This document shows, piece after piece, positions 52,440 to 60,911 of a stretch of DNA of 64,000 bases; positions within the stretch are counted from its first letter, which is position 1; each line of letters opens with the position of its first letter. The position numbers and the translations under genes were made by a program. A model generated the notes under the pieces. The model searched no databases and was not told the DNA's origin. It worked only from the letters and a program-made list of their open reading frames with translations. The stretch comes from Arthrobacter sp. ov407 (lineage in GTDB: Bacteria; Actinomycetota; Actinomycetes; Actinomycetales; Micrococcaceae), in assembly GCF_900102895.1 (NCBI RefSeq), contig NZ_FNGD01000010.1, forward strand, positions 62,001 to 126,000. Direction: 5' to 3'.

Positions 52440-52937
52440 TTACTTTCTGCCTGCCGGGGCGACCGCCGGAACTATCAGGATCGGACGATCCTGATGGTGG
52501 CTCAGCCACGCCGCCACAGAACCGTTGAGCGCCGCGGAGATGCGGTGGCCGATGCCGCGTTCGGGGGTCCCCACCACGATCATGCACGCGTTGGCGTCCG
52601 CGGCCAGCCTGCCGATAGCCCGGGCGGGGTCCCCGGCCAGGGTGCGCAGCGTCCAGTCGATCCCCATGCTTGCGCAGCGTGCCTCAATGACGGAACGGAG
52701 CTCCTGGGTGGTCGTCCGGATCCGGGTGTCGTCCGCGTCCGGGTGCAGGGACAGGCGGTGCGCGGATCGCGCCGGATCCCACTCCACGAGGTAGCTTGCC
52801 TCATCCACGTAGGCGCAGATCATGGGCGCGGAAAGGGTCTTCGCAAGGGATGCCGCCACCTGCAGCACCTCGGGATGCTGTCCCGGAACGACGCCCACCA
52901 CGAGGGGCGCCGGGCCGTTTGCGGAGTCGTCAGGCAT
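52440..52937 (-). CDS. Universal stress protein (UspA family)
   Basis: 165 residues, one Usp domain. VVGVVPGQHPEVLQVAASLAKTL is the N-terminal strand-loop-helix. The ATP-binding signature G-x2-G-x9-G-S/T reads GTPERGIGHRISAALNGS. The binding loop is intact, so nucleotide binding is expected. Induced by stress in relatives; the target is unknown. Confidence 0.9.
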   Translation of the reverse strand: MPDDSANGPAPLVVGVVPGQHPEVLQVAASLAKTLSAPMICAYVDEASYLVEWDPARSAHRLSLHPDADDTRIRTTTQELRSVIEARCASMGIDWTLRTLAGDPARAIGRLAADANACMIVVGTPERGIGHRISAALNGSVAAWLSHHQDRPILIVPAVAPAGRK

Positions 52938-53088
52938 ACTTCATTCTGGCGCCGGTGTGCCGCCCTGAACAGGGGCTTCCGCCCCGTTTCCGCAGCTCGG
53001 GACGGCGCTGACGCCGTTTCCCGCGGAGTCCCTTGAACAGCCCGTGAACGGGGCCTACGGTTGAAGAACACAGGAGGAGGTGGCCGCC

Positions 53089-53301
53089 GTGGAGATCTAC
53101 ATGTGGTGGTTGGATCTGGATTTGGCGAGCAAGGAGTGGCTTCGGGAAAACCTCCGGACCATCGAACTGCCCGAGGCCGTGCGGCAGGGAATCGCCGCCG
53201 CCGGTGGCCCCCGTCCCGCTGAATCATCCGCCGGCGGGACCTCAGTCTTGACGGCTGCGGACTGGGACTTCATTGAGACGCAGTCGGAGTTCGTCGACTA
53301 A
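53089..53301 (+). CDS. Small protein of unknown function, 70 aa
   Basis: GTG start at 53089 preceded by AGGAGGAGG (53072-53080), so translation is likely. Sequence MEIYMWWLDLDLASKEWLREN then a Gly/Ala/Pro/Ser linker and an acidic helix ending DWDFIETQSEFVD. No membrane segment. Not recognised. It precedes the BNR protein gene by 88 bp. Confidence 0.6.
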   Translation: MEIYMWWLDLDLASKEWLRENLRTIELPEAVRQGIAAAGGPRPAESSAGGTSVLTAADWDFIETQSEFVD

Positions 53302-53389
53302 CACGGATGCCACCGGTGCGGTAGCGCATCCCGGCGGCGCGGGTAGAAAATCATTGCGGCCGTCCGGCGGGGATGGTTGCATGGGACGC

Positions 53390-54505
53390 ATGGCTACTGC
53401 AGAGAGTTATGTCCTGGCGATCGGGACCAAGAAGGGTCTTTGGCTGGCGACCAGCCCGGACCGAACGGACTGGTCCCTGTCGGGACCGCATTTTCTGATG
53501 AGTGAGGTGCCCAGCATCGGCATCGATACCCGCGATGGCAGGACCCGGATCCTGGTGGGGGTCCGCTCCGAGCACTGGGGTCCCACGGTTTTCCACTCCG
53601 ATGACTTGGGCGAATCCTGGAGCGAACCCGAAAACGGTGCCATCACGTTCCCCGACGGCACCGACGCCGCCTTGGAACGGATCTGGCAGATCCACCCGGA
53701 CGCCGACTCCCGCCCGGGCGTCGTGTGGGCAGGCTGCGAACCGATCTCGGTCTGGAAATCGACCGACGGCGGCGAGCACTTCGAGCTCAACCGCGGCCTC
53801 TGGGACCATCCGCACCGCAGCGAATGGGGCGCAGGCTATGGCGGCGCCGCCGCGCACTCGATCGTCGTTGACCCCACGGGAGAAAAAGTCCACGTTGCCA
53901 TGAGCACGGGAGGGGTCTACCGCTCGCTCGACGGCGGCACCTCCTGGGAGCCGCGCAACAAGGGGATTTCCGCGTACTTCATGCCGGATCCCAACCCGGA
54001 ATTCGGCCAGTGCGTCCACAAGATCGCGGCCGACGCCGCCGTCGACGGCCGCCTGTACGCTCAAAACCACCACGGCGTGTACCGCAGCGACGACGACGCC
54101 GAATCGTGGGAGTCGATCGCCGAGGGGCTGCCGGCGGACTTCGGTTTTGTCATGCTGACGCATCCGCGCCGGGCCGGCACGGCCTGGGTGATCCCGCTGA
54201 AGGCTGACGGCGAACGAATTCCACCGGACGGGAAGTTGGCCGTGCACCGGACCGATGACGCCGGCGCCACCTGGAAACGGCTCGACGCCGGGCTCCCGGA
54301 AGCCGAGTACAACGCCGTGCTGCGCGATGCTGCCAGCGTCGATGGCGCGGAGCCCGCGGGCGTCTACTTCGGGACGCGGGGAGGCAGTGTCTACGCCAGC
54401 GCTGACGAGGGGGAACACTTTACCGAAGTCGCGTCGCACCTGCCGGATGTGCTGTGCGTGCGGGCAGCCGTGGTTTCCGCGGCCCTGCTCCCGGCGCAGC
54501 CGTGA
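53390..54505 (+). CDS. BNR/sialidase-like beta-propeller protein
   Basis: 371 residues, soluble. Repeated BNR/Asp-box motifs are visible: SDDLGESWSEP (S-x-D-x-G-x-x-W), STDGGEHFEL, SLDGGTSWEP, SDDDAESWES, TDDAGATWKR and SADEGEHFTE, giving a six-bladed propeller. There is no signal peptide, so an intracellular role is likely, unlike secreted sialidases. The ATG at 53390 is chosen over 53381; a TTGCAT box is 7 nt upstream. It is followed by a MoaD-like gene with 14 bp between, a pairing I recall in other actinobacteria. Enzymatic activity is not evident. Confidence 0.82.
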   Translation: MATAESYVLAIGTKKGLWLATSPDRTDWSLSGPHFLMSEVPSIGIDTRDGRTRILVGVRSEHWGPTVFHSDDLGESWSEPENGAITFPDGTDAALERIWQIHPDADSRPGVVWAGCEPISVWKSTDGGEHFELNRGLWDHPHRSEWGAGYGGAAAHSIVVDPTGEKVHVAMSTGGVYRSLDGGTSWEPRNKGISAYFMPDPNPEFGQCVHKIAADAAVDGRLYAQNHHGVYRSDDDAESWESIAEGLPADFGFVMLTHPRRAGTAWVIPLKADGERIPPDGKLAVHRTDDAGATWKRLDAGLPEAEYNAVLRDAASVDGAEPAGVYFGTRGGSVYASADEGEHFTEVASHLPDVLCVRAAVVSAALLPAQP

Positions 54506-54519
54506 TGGGGTAGAAGCGC

Positions 54520-54846
54520 ATGAACAGCGCCATGATCAGCGGCGACTCCATGCCGGCGGACTCGGCGATCAGCGTGGTCCTGCCGAGCGTCCTCCAACCG
54601 CTCGCCGGCGGGCAGTCCATCCTGACTGCGCCCGCGGAGGCGGCGGTAACCGTGGAGTGGTTGCTGGATGCGGTGACCGGGGACTATCCGGCGTTGTCGC
54701 GGCGGTTGCGGGACGAGACCGGAGCTGTTCGCCGTTACGTGAATATATACGTCAACGGGAATGAAATCAGGCGGCTGCAGGGCCTGGTGACTGCCGTGGT
54801 TCCGGGCCAGGAAGTCCTCATCATCCAGTCTGTGGCGGGAGGCTGA
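54520..54846 (+). CDS. MoaD/ThiS-like ubiquitin-fold protein
   Basis: 108 residues. Beta-grasp fold of the MoaD/ThiS family with LPSVLQPLAGGQ, VEWLLDAVTGDYPALSRRLRDETGAVRRYVNIYVNGNEIRRLQG and C-terminal VLIIQSVAGG. The terminal Gly-Gly is the sulfur-carrier or conjugation tail. No MoaE, ThiG or E1-like gene is adjacent, and the partner is the upstream BNR propeller. This makes molybdopterin synthesis an unlikely role; a carrier or tag for the propeller protein is possible. Confidence 0.85.
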   Translation: MNSAMISGDSMPADSAISVVLPSVLQPLAGGQSILTAPAEAAVTVEWLLDAVTGDYPALSRRLRDETGAVRRYVNIYVNGNEIRRLQGLVTAVVPGQEVLIIQSVAGG

Positions 54847-54850
54847 CGCC

Positions 54851-55087
54851 TCAGGCGACCCGCCAGAGCGTGCATTCGTCCGCATTGACGGCTTTGCGCA
54901 TGCCGGTTTGGCGGTCCATGATCCAGACGACGCCGATTCCGGGGGCGGTGTCCTGGACGCTGCCGCGGCGGATCACGACGTCGTCGTAGTTCGGGCCCAC
55001 CCGCAGGCGGGCCTCGATCTCATCGCCGCGGTGCAGCTGGTCGAGGGTGCGGACGCGGGTTACCTGGGCTTTCGCGTCTTTGAACAT
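54851..55087 (-). CDS. Small hypothetical protein, 78 aa
   Basis: MFKDAKAQVTRVRTLDQLHRGDEIEARLRVGPNYDDVVIRRGSVQDTAPGIGVVWIMDRQTGMRKAVNADECTLWRVA is beta-rich, contains no Cys pairs and no membrane helix. The ATG at 55087 follows a purine-rich GGGAGGCCCCGCC site. Family not recognised; convergent with the MoaD-like gene, stops 4 bp apart. Confidence 0.55.
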   Translation of the reverse strand: MFKDAKAQVTRVRTLDQLHRGDEIEARLRVGPNYDDVVIRRGSVQDTAPGIGVVWIMDRQTGMRKAVNADECTLWRVA

Positions 55088-55239
55088 GGCGGGGCCTCCC
55101 GGACTGGAGATGGTGCCTGCTCTTGCCGGCACTTCCAGTGTCCTGCGCCAATGTTGCGTCCGCGTTTCAGCACGGTAAGCGGCCGGTTAGTTTTCGACGG
55201 CGCCGCGGTTGCCGGCCCGCTTTTTGCCGGCGGGCGCCC

Positions 55240-57009
55240 TCAGGGGATTTGACGTTCCCCCGGGCGCTGGACCCGGAACCACCGATACCCGTAGCGGTCC
55301 AGCGGAAGTTCGAAAGCGCCGTTGTCGGAGAGTGGGATGTCCTCGCCGCCGAGCAGGTCCCGGAGCACGGCCCCGGCGTACGAACGCCCCGCATCTCCCT
55401 GCGCGTCCGGCCCCTCTGGCCCGCCGCCCTCACCCTCCTGCGGCGGCGGCGACGTCGCCCCAGCCGTCTCCACCGCCGTCTCCACCGTGGCCGTCACGGA
55501 CGCCGGCTTGGCGCCGAAGTTGTGGGCGACAATCACGGTGGAACCGTCCCAGGTGCAGCGCTGCAGCAGCACCGCCGGTGAGGCGTGCTTGATGAGTTCG
55601 AACGTGCCCCAGCCGAGCTCGGGACATTCCCGGTAGCGCTGGATCAGCGTCGCGACGAAGTTCCACAGCGAGTCGGGATCCCGTTTCGCGGCCGCGGCGT
55701 TGATGTGTGCCGGCCCGTAGGGCCCGTCCACGGGCTGGGCCACGAGGTCCCCGGGCGGCGCGGTCGAGAAGCCGCCGTTCCCGCCGTCGTCCCACTGCAT
55801 GGGGGAGCGGACGGCCGAGCGGCCCTTCGCCCGCAGGTCTTCGCCCATCCCGATCTCTTCGCCGTAGAAGAGCACCGGGGTGCCCGGCAGCGAGAACATC
55901 AGGGAGTAGACCATGCGGATCCGGGCGGGGTCGCCGTCGAGCATGGTGGGCAGCCGCCGCCGCAGTCCGCGGCCGTACATCTGCATGTCGGGATCGGGGC
56001 CGAAAGCTGCGAAGACCTCCTCGCGTTCGGCATCGCTGAGTTTGTCCAGCGTGAGTTCGTCGTGGTTCCGGACGAACATGGCCCATTGGTTGTCGGGATT
56101 GATTTTCGGGCGGCTGCTGAGCGTCCGGGCCAGCGGCCGGGCGTCCTGCCGGGCCAGCGACAGGTACATGTTCTGCATCGAGAGGAAATCAAACTGCATG
56201 TTCAGCTCGTTGCCGGCCGGGCCGCCGAAGTATTTCAGCTGCTCTTTGTACGGGAGGTTGACCTCGCCCAGGAGCACGGCACTGCCGTGGCGGCGGTTGA
56301 GGAAGCTGCGCAGGGCGCTCAGGTACTGGTGCGGATCGATTTTCGCGGCTTCGTCCTTGGGCTCGCCGAGCAACTCCAGGAAGAACGGCACCGCGTCCAG
56401 CCGGAAGCCGTCCAGGCCCAGCTGCAGCCAGAATCCCATCGAATTCGCGATCTGGTCCCGCACTTTGGGATTCATCACGTTAAGGTCCGGCTGGTGTTTG
56501 GAGAACATGTGCAGATACCACTCACCGGTGGCCTTGTCCTGGGTCCAGATGGACGTCTCCTCGCCGGGAAACACCACCTGGTCCGAGGTGTCCGGGGGTG
56601 TGTCCTTCCGCCAGACGTAGTAGTCGCGGTAGGGGTTGTCCACGGACTTGCGGGCCTGGACGAACCACGGGTGCCGGTCGGAGGTGTGGTTGATGACAAA
56701 GTCCGCGATCACCCGGATGCCGCGATCGTTCGCGGTGCGGATGAATTCCACCAGATCCCCCAGGTTCCCGAGCCGGGGATCCACGCCGTACATATCGGTG
56801 ACATCGTAGCCGTCGTCCCGGTCCGGGGAGGGGTAGAAGGGCATGAGCCAGATGCAGGTGATTCCGAGCGCGGCAAGATAGTCCACGCGCTGGATCAGTC
56901 CGCCGAAGTCTCCGGTGCCGTCGCCGTCGCCGTCGAAGAATGTCTCCGGGTCCAGGCAGTAGATCACCGCGTTTTTCCACCAGAGGTCAGAGGTTTCGGC
57001 GATTCTCAC
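55240..57009 (-). CDS. treS: Trehalose synthase-like GH13 alpha-glucanase
   Basis: 589 residues, GH13 family. Regions: I ADFVINH (102-108), II GFRLDAVPF with nucleophile D205, III LLGEVNLPY with acid/base E249, IV FVRNHDE with D317. The chain begins WWKNAVIYCLDPETFFDGDGDGTGDFGGL, the TreS hallmark. It would interconvert maltose and trehalose. The C-terminus has a Pro/Gly-rich insert (PPPQEGEGGGPEGPDAQ) and lacks a maltokinase fusion. It starts with GTG at 57009, overlapping the stop of the upstream flavin oxidoreductase by 3 bp. Confidence 0.82.
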   Translation of the reverse strand: MRIAETSDLWWKNAVIYCLDPETFFDGDGDGTGDFGGLIQRVDYLAALGITCIWLMPFYPSPDRDDGYDVTDMYGVDPRLGNLGDLVEFIRTANDRGIRVIADFVINHTSDRHPWFVQARKSVDNPYRDYYVWRKDTPPDTSDQVVFPGEETSIWTQDKATGEWYLHMFSKHQPDLNVMNPKVRDQIANSMGFWLQLGLDGFRLDAVPFFLELLGEPKDEAAKIDPHQYLSALRSFLNRRHGSAVLLGEVNLPYKEQLKYFGGPAGNELNMQFDFLSMQNMYLSLARQDARPLARTLSSRPKINPDNQWAMFVRNHDELTLDKLSDAEREEVFAAFGPDPDMQMYGRGLRRRLPTMLDGDPARIRMVYSLMFSLPGTPVLFYGEEIGMGEDLRAKGRSAVRSPMQWDDGGNGGFSTAPPGDLVAQPVDGPYGPAHINAAAAKRDPDSLWNFVATLIQRYRECPELGWGTFELIKHASPAVLLQRCTWDGSTVIVAHNFGAKPASVTATVETAVETAGATSPPPQEGEGGGPEGPDAQGDAGRSYAGAVLRDLLGGEDIPLSDNGAFELPLDRYGYRWFRVQRPGERQIP

Positions 57010-58001
57010 AGTGCACCGTCCGTTCCGGTCATGGCTTGTCCCGCCGGGCGGAGCTGGGGGAGGACGTGTTCGGCGAAGGCGTCGATAAACGGCGCCTGCT
57101 CCTGGCCGACGAAGTGCAGGTACAGCTCATCGAATCCGAGGTCCAGGTAGGAGGCGAGCCATTGGGCGTGCTGTCCGGCATCGGCGGAGACGTTGACGGC
57201 CGCCCGCACTTGGTCCTCCTGGACGCCGGCGCTGACGCCGTCGAAATGGGCCGCCGTGGGCAGGTCCCAGGGAATCGGCGGCGCAAAGACGTTGGTGCGC
57301 CACTGGTCCACGGCGATCGCGACGGCCTCGGCCTCTGTCGGCGCCCAGGACAGGTGGACCTGAAGGGCAGCGTTCCCGCGGCCACCGGCGTCGCGGTAGG
57401 CCGCTAGCATGTCCTTCAGCTTTTCCGGCGGCTGGTTCACGGTGACAAGTCCGTCCGCCCAGGCCGCCGCCCGGCGCGCTGTTTTCACGCTCACAGCCGG
57501 CGCAATCAGCGGCGGTTTGGTCTCTGGAACGTCCCAGATCCGGGCTTGCTCCACTGTGACGAGGCCGTGGTGCGTGACCACGTCGCCAGCGTGGAGCCGG
57601 CGAATGATGTCAACACACTCCTCCAGCCGGCGCTGCCGCGTCTCCTTCGGCGGCCACGCCTCGCCGGTGACGTGCTCATTCATGTACTCGCCGCTGCCCG
57701 GGGCCATCCAGAAGCGGCCGGGAAACATGTCCGCCAGGGTGGCTGAGGCGTGCGCGATGATCGCCGGGTGGTAGCGCTGCCCGGGCGCCGTCACCACCCC
57801 GAAGCGCAGCCCGGTGGTGGCCAGCGCGGCCCCGAGCCAGGACCAGGCGAACCCGGAATGGCCCTGCCGGGCGGACCACGGTTCAATATGGTCCGAGCAC
57901 ATGGCGGCATCGAAGCCGGCCTGCTCGGCCAACTGCACGTCCTTCAGGAGGCGGCCGGGGCTGATCTGTTCATGCGAGGCGTGGAACCCGATGGTAGCCA
58001 T
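57006..58001 (-). CDS. LLM-class flavin-dependent oxidoreductase
   Basis: 331 residues. Luciferase-like monooxygenase fold: ATIGFHASHEQISPGRLLKDVQLAEQAGFDAAMCSDHIEPWSARQGHSGFAWSWLGA, with the F420 or FMN contact region at ALATTGLRFG and the RFWMAPGSGEYMNEHVTGE motif of the TIGR03885-type subgroup. The subgroup is predicted to bind FMN rather than F420, so cofactor is unsettled. ATG at 58001 is preferred because TAGACA lies 6 nt upstream; a GTG at 58004 is possible. Read with treS (3-bp overlap). Confidence 0.86.
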   Translation of the reverse strand: MATIGFHASHEQISPGRLLKDVQLAEQAGFDAAMCSDHIEPWSARQGHSGFAWSWLGAALATTGLRFGVVTAPGQRYHPAIIAHASATLADMFPGRFWMAPGSGEYMNEHVTGEAWPPKETRQRRLEECVDIIRRLHAGDVVTHHGLVTVEQARIWDVPETKPPLIAPAVSVKTARRAAAWADGLVTVNQPPEKLKDMLAAYRDAGGRGNAALQVHLSWAPTEAEAVAIAVDQWRTNVFAPPIPWDLPTAAHFDGVSAGVQEDQVRAAVNVSADAGQHAQWLASYLDLGFDELYLHFVGQEQAPFIDAFAEHVLPQLRPAGQAMTGTDGAL

Positions 58002-58033
58002 CACCCATGTCTACCGTGGGGGCGGGGCCGTGT

Positions 58034-58077
58034 CGAGGAACCCTCGTTGAGGAAACCCTCGTAGAGGAACCCCTGCG
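58034..58077. repeat. Degenerate 15-bp tandem repeat, 3 units
   Basis: CGAGGAACCCTCGT (58034-58047), TGAGGAAACCCTCGT (58048-58062) and AGAGGAACCCCTGCG (58063-58077) follow each other between the flavin oxidoreductase and ligase genes. Confidence 0.75.
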
Positions 58078-58117
58078 GGGGTGGCGGTGCCGGGCCCGCG
58101 GCGCAAGAATGGGCGCT

Positions 58118-59206
58118 ATGCGACTGCCGTTGATGCCTCCCATTGCGCCCATGCTGGCCAAAGCACTCCCCGCCCTCCCGGTGCCGGACAACGGAACGGG
58201 CTGGCTCTTTGAACCGAAGTGGGACGGCTTCCGGTCCATCATCTTCCGCGACGGCGAGGAGGTGGAGATCGGCAGCCGGAACGGCAAGCCGATGACACGC
58301 TACTTCCCCGAGCTCGTCGAGGCGCTTAAGACGGAGCTGCCGGAACGCTGCGTGGTGGACGGCGAGATCATCCTGGTGGCGGCCTCCGGTGACCGGCTCG
58401 ACTTCGATTCGCTCCAGCAGCGCATCCATCCGGCCGCCAGCCGGGTGAAGCTGCTCGCGGAACAGACCCCGGCGCGCTTCGTGGCGTTCGACCTGCTAGC
58501 CCTGGGCGACGATGATCTCACGGGCAAACCTTTCGCCGAGCGCCGGCGGGAGCTCGAACGCGCACTCGCAGCCAGCGCGGCCCCGGTCCACCTTACGGCC
58601 GCGACCTCCGACCGGGACACGGCGCAGCGCTGGTTCCGGCAATTCGAGGGTGCCGGACTTGACGGCATCGTGGCCAAGACACTGGAGGGCACGTACCAGC
58701 CGGACAAGCGCGCGATGGTCAAGGTCAAGCACGAACGGACGGCGGACTGCGTGCTCGCCGGATACCGCGTGCACACCTCCGGTCCGGACCGGATCGGCTC
58801 GCTGCTCTTGGGACTTTATGACGACGCCGGGGTGCTGGCGAATGTCGGCGTGGTGGGCGCCTTCCCGATGGCACGGCGCACGGAGCTGTTTGCCGAGCTG
58901 CAGGAGCTGGTCACCGGTTTCGAGGACCACCCCTGGGCCTGGGCCCAGCAGGAGGCGGGGGCGCGGACGCCGCGGAATGCCGAGGGGAGCCGGTGGAGCG
59001 GCGGCAAGGACCTGTCCTTCACCCCGCTCCGGCCCGAGCGCGTGGTCGAAGTGAAATACGACCACATGGAGGGCGCACGGTTCCGCCATACCACCCAGTT
59101 CATGCGCTGGCGTCCGGACCGGGATCCGCGCTCCTGCACCTATGACCAGCTGGAGGAACCGGTGAAATTCGATCTGGCCGCGGTGCTGGGCGCTGGCAAG
59201 GACTGA
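58118..59206 (+). CDS. ligC: ATP-dependent DNA ligase (LigC-like)
   Basis: 362 residues. Motif I KWDGFR with adenylated K34, motif III FVAFDLLAL, motif IV DGIVAKTLEG, motif V MVKVKHERTADCVLAGYR. OB-fold C-terminal part (about 215-340). LigC-class ligases act in DNA repair and are ATP-dependent, separate from the replicative NAD+ ligase. No Ku gene is adjacent. Start at 58118 with AAGAAT (58105-58110) 7 nt upstream and no Shine-Dalgarno; earlier in-frame ATGs lie in a repeat. Confidence 0.9.
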   Translation: MRLPLMPPIAPMLAKALPALPVPDNGTGWLFEPKWDGFRSIIFRDGEEVEIGSRNGKPMTRYFPELVEALKTELPERCVVDGEIILVAASGDRLDFDSLQQRIHPAASRVKLLAEQTPARFVAFDLLALGDDDLTGKPFAERRRELERALAASAAPVHLTAATSDRDTAQRWFRQFEGAGLDGIVAKTLEGTYQPDKRAMVKVKHERTADCVLAGYRVHTSGPDRIGSLLLGLYDDAGVLANVGVVGAFPMARRTELFAELQELVTGFEDHPWAWAQQEAGARTPRNAEGSRWSGGKDLSFTPLRPERVVEVKYDHMEGARFRHTTQFMRWRPDRDPRSCTYDQLEEPVKFDLAAVLGAGKD

Positions 59207-59275
59207 CCCCGGGGCTCCCGCCCGGTTCAGACGCTCCCGCCCAGTTGCTTTCCGCGGCCTAACGCGGAACACGCA

Positions 59276-59310
59276 AAAGCCCGGCGTGTCGCGTGAACAC
59301 GCCGGGCTTT
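59276..59310. terminator. Bidirectional terminator between ligase and MHS transporter
   Basis: AAAGCCCGGCGTGT (59276-59289) / ACACGCCGGGCTTT (59297-59310), a perfect 14-bp stem with a 7-nt loop. A/T ends on both arms allow termination from either strand. Lies between convergent genes. Confidence 0.88.
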
Positions 59311-59369
59311 CCGGTGATGCGGCCGGGGGCAACCGGGCAGGAGTGCTGCGGCGGGGCTACTTGGCGGGT

Positions 59370-60686
59370 CTACTTAACGCCGAGCTGCTTGGTGGGGACC
59401 CGGAAGGTTTCCTTGGCCGTCAGTGCCGAGACCGTAGCGATCAGGCAGATGATGGCGGTGAAGATGCTGATCTGGACCCAGCCGCCGGCCTGGATGCCGC
59501 CCATGGCCGCCACGATCGCCGGGGCGAATCCGGCCATGAGGAAGCCGAGCTGGGTGCCGATTGCGAGGCCGGAGAAGCGGACGTTGGTGCTGAACATCTC
59601 GGCGTAGAAGGAGGGCCAGACCGCGTTGGCTGCAGCGTAGCCGAAAGAGAAGAATCCGATGGCCGCGAGGAACATCAGCGCGACGTTGCCGGACTCGAGG
59701 CTCAGCAGGAAGACGGGGGTCAGGACCGCGCTGGACAGCGCGCCGTAGATGAACACCGGCTTGCGGCCGATCCGGTCCGCGAGCATGCCGAAGAGCGGCT
59801 GGGTGCCCAGGGCCATGAAGTTGGCGCCGACGACGAGCCAGAGGGTGGTGGTGCCGTCCACGCCGGCGACGTTCTTGGCGTAGCTGATGGCCAGGGTGCC
59901 GAAGACGGTGGACACGGCGGCGATGAACGCGCAGGCGATGACGCGGAGGACATCGCGCCAGTGGCTCTTGAGGAGGTCGGCAACCGGGAGCTTGGAGATC
60001 TGGGCGGTCTTCCGTGCCTCCTCGAATGCCGGCGGCTCGTGCAGGGTGCGGCGGATGAAGAACGCGACGAGCACCACCACGGCGCTGAGCCAGAACGGGA
60101 TGCGCCAGCCGATGGTGTACTTGATCTCGTCGGGCAGGGCCAGGACGGGGATGAAGACGAGGGCCGCGAGGATCTGGCCGCCCTGGGTACCGGTCAGGGT
60201 CCAGGAGGTGAAGAAGGAGCGGCGGCCGTCGGGGGCGTGCTCCAGCGTCATCGAGGACGCACCCGCCTGCTCGCCGGCTGCGGACAGGCCCTGGCAGAGC
60301 CGGGCCAGTACCAGCAGTGCCGGAGCCCACCAGCCGACCGTGTTGAAGTCCGGGAGGCAGCCGATGACAAAGGTGGAGGCACCCATCAGCAGCAGCGTGA
60401 ACATGAGGACCTTCCGCCGGCCCACCCTGTCGCCGAAGTGGCCGAGGATGACGGCGCCGACCGGACGGGCCACGTAGGCGAAGCCGAACGTAGCGAACGA
60501 CATGATGGCCGCGTTGGTGTCGGCGTCCGGAAAGAAGACGTGCGGGAAGATCAGCGCCGCTGCGGAGCCGAAGATGAAGAAGTCGTAATACTCGACGGCG
60601 CTGCCCAGGAAGCTGGCAAGGGCCGCCTTCTTCGGCGTCCCCCCTGTGGTCATACCCGCCGTCGTGGACGGGACAGTCTGGCTCAT
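59370..60686 (-). CDS. MHS-family MFS transporter (shikimate/quinate-like)
   Basis: 438 residues and 12 helices. SAVEYYDFFIFGSAAALIFPHVFFP and GHFGDRVGRRKVLMFTLLLMGAS are metabolite:H+ symporter (MHS) motifs seen in ShiA and ProP. The position, divergent from an IclR gene that leads a shikimate/quinate catabolic set, points to uptake of quinate, shikimate or a related hydroxy acid. The start ATG (60686) is followed by a polar N-terminus (MSQTVPSTTAGMTTGGTPKKAA) with the first helix after about residue 20. Confidence 0.85.
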   Translation of the reverse strand: MSQTVPSTTAGMTTGGTPKKAALASFLGSAVEYYDFFIFGSAAALIFPHVFFPDADTNAAIMSFATFGFAYVARPVGAVILGHFGDRVGRRKVLMFTLLLMGASTFVIGCLPDFNTVGWWAPALLVLARLCQGLSAAGEQAGASSMTLEHAPDGRRSFFTSWTLTGTQGGQILAALVFIPVLALPDEIKYTIGWRIPFWLSAVVVLVAFFIRRTLHEPPAFEEARKTAQISKLPVADLLKSHWRDVLRVIACAFIAAVSTVFGTLAISYAKNVAGVDGTTTLWLVVGANFMALGTQPLFGMLADRIGRKPVFIYGALSSAVLTPVFLLSLESGNVALMFLAAIGFFSFGYAAANAVWPSFYAEMFSTNVRFSGLAIGTQLGFLMAGFAPAIVAAMGGIQAGGWVQISIFTAIICLIATVSALTAKETFRVPTKQLGVK

Positions 60687-60852
60687 GATGTTCCTTTGGT
60701 GTGACGACGTTGTCGCGGATGGATCAGGAAGGTTTCGGCCGCCGCTTATTCAAGTGTTGTGCAACCGGAAGTCCGTGGAAAGACCCGGACTAGTAGCCAC
60801 ATGGCGGAAGCTACTTGTGCGATGTAGAAAGCATGACTGTGAGCGCAGTCAC

Positions 60853-60882
60853 TTGTCAAGAAAATTAATCACCATCTAGAAA
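60853..60882 (+). promoter_or_regulatory. Predicted sigma-70-type promoter of the IclR gene
   Basis: TTGTCA (60853-60858), an 18-bp A/T-rich spacer, then TAGAAA (60877-60882). It lies 30 bp before the start codon, in a 225-bp intergenic region shared with the divergent transporter. Confidence 0.45.
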
Positions 60883-60911
60883 TAGCTCTCACTATGTGGG
60901 AACATGAATGC

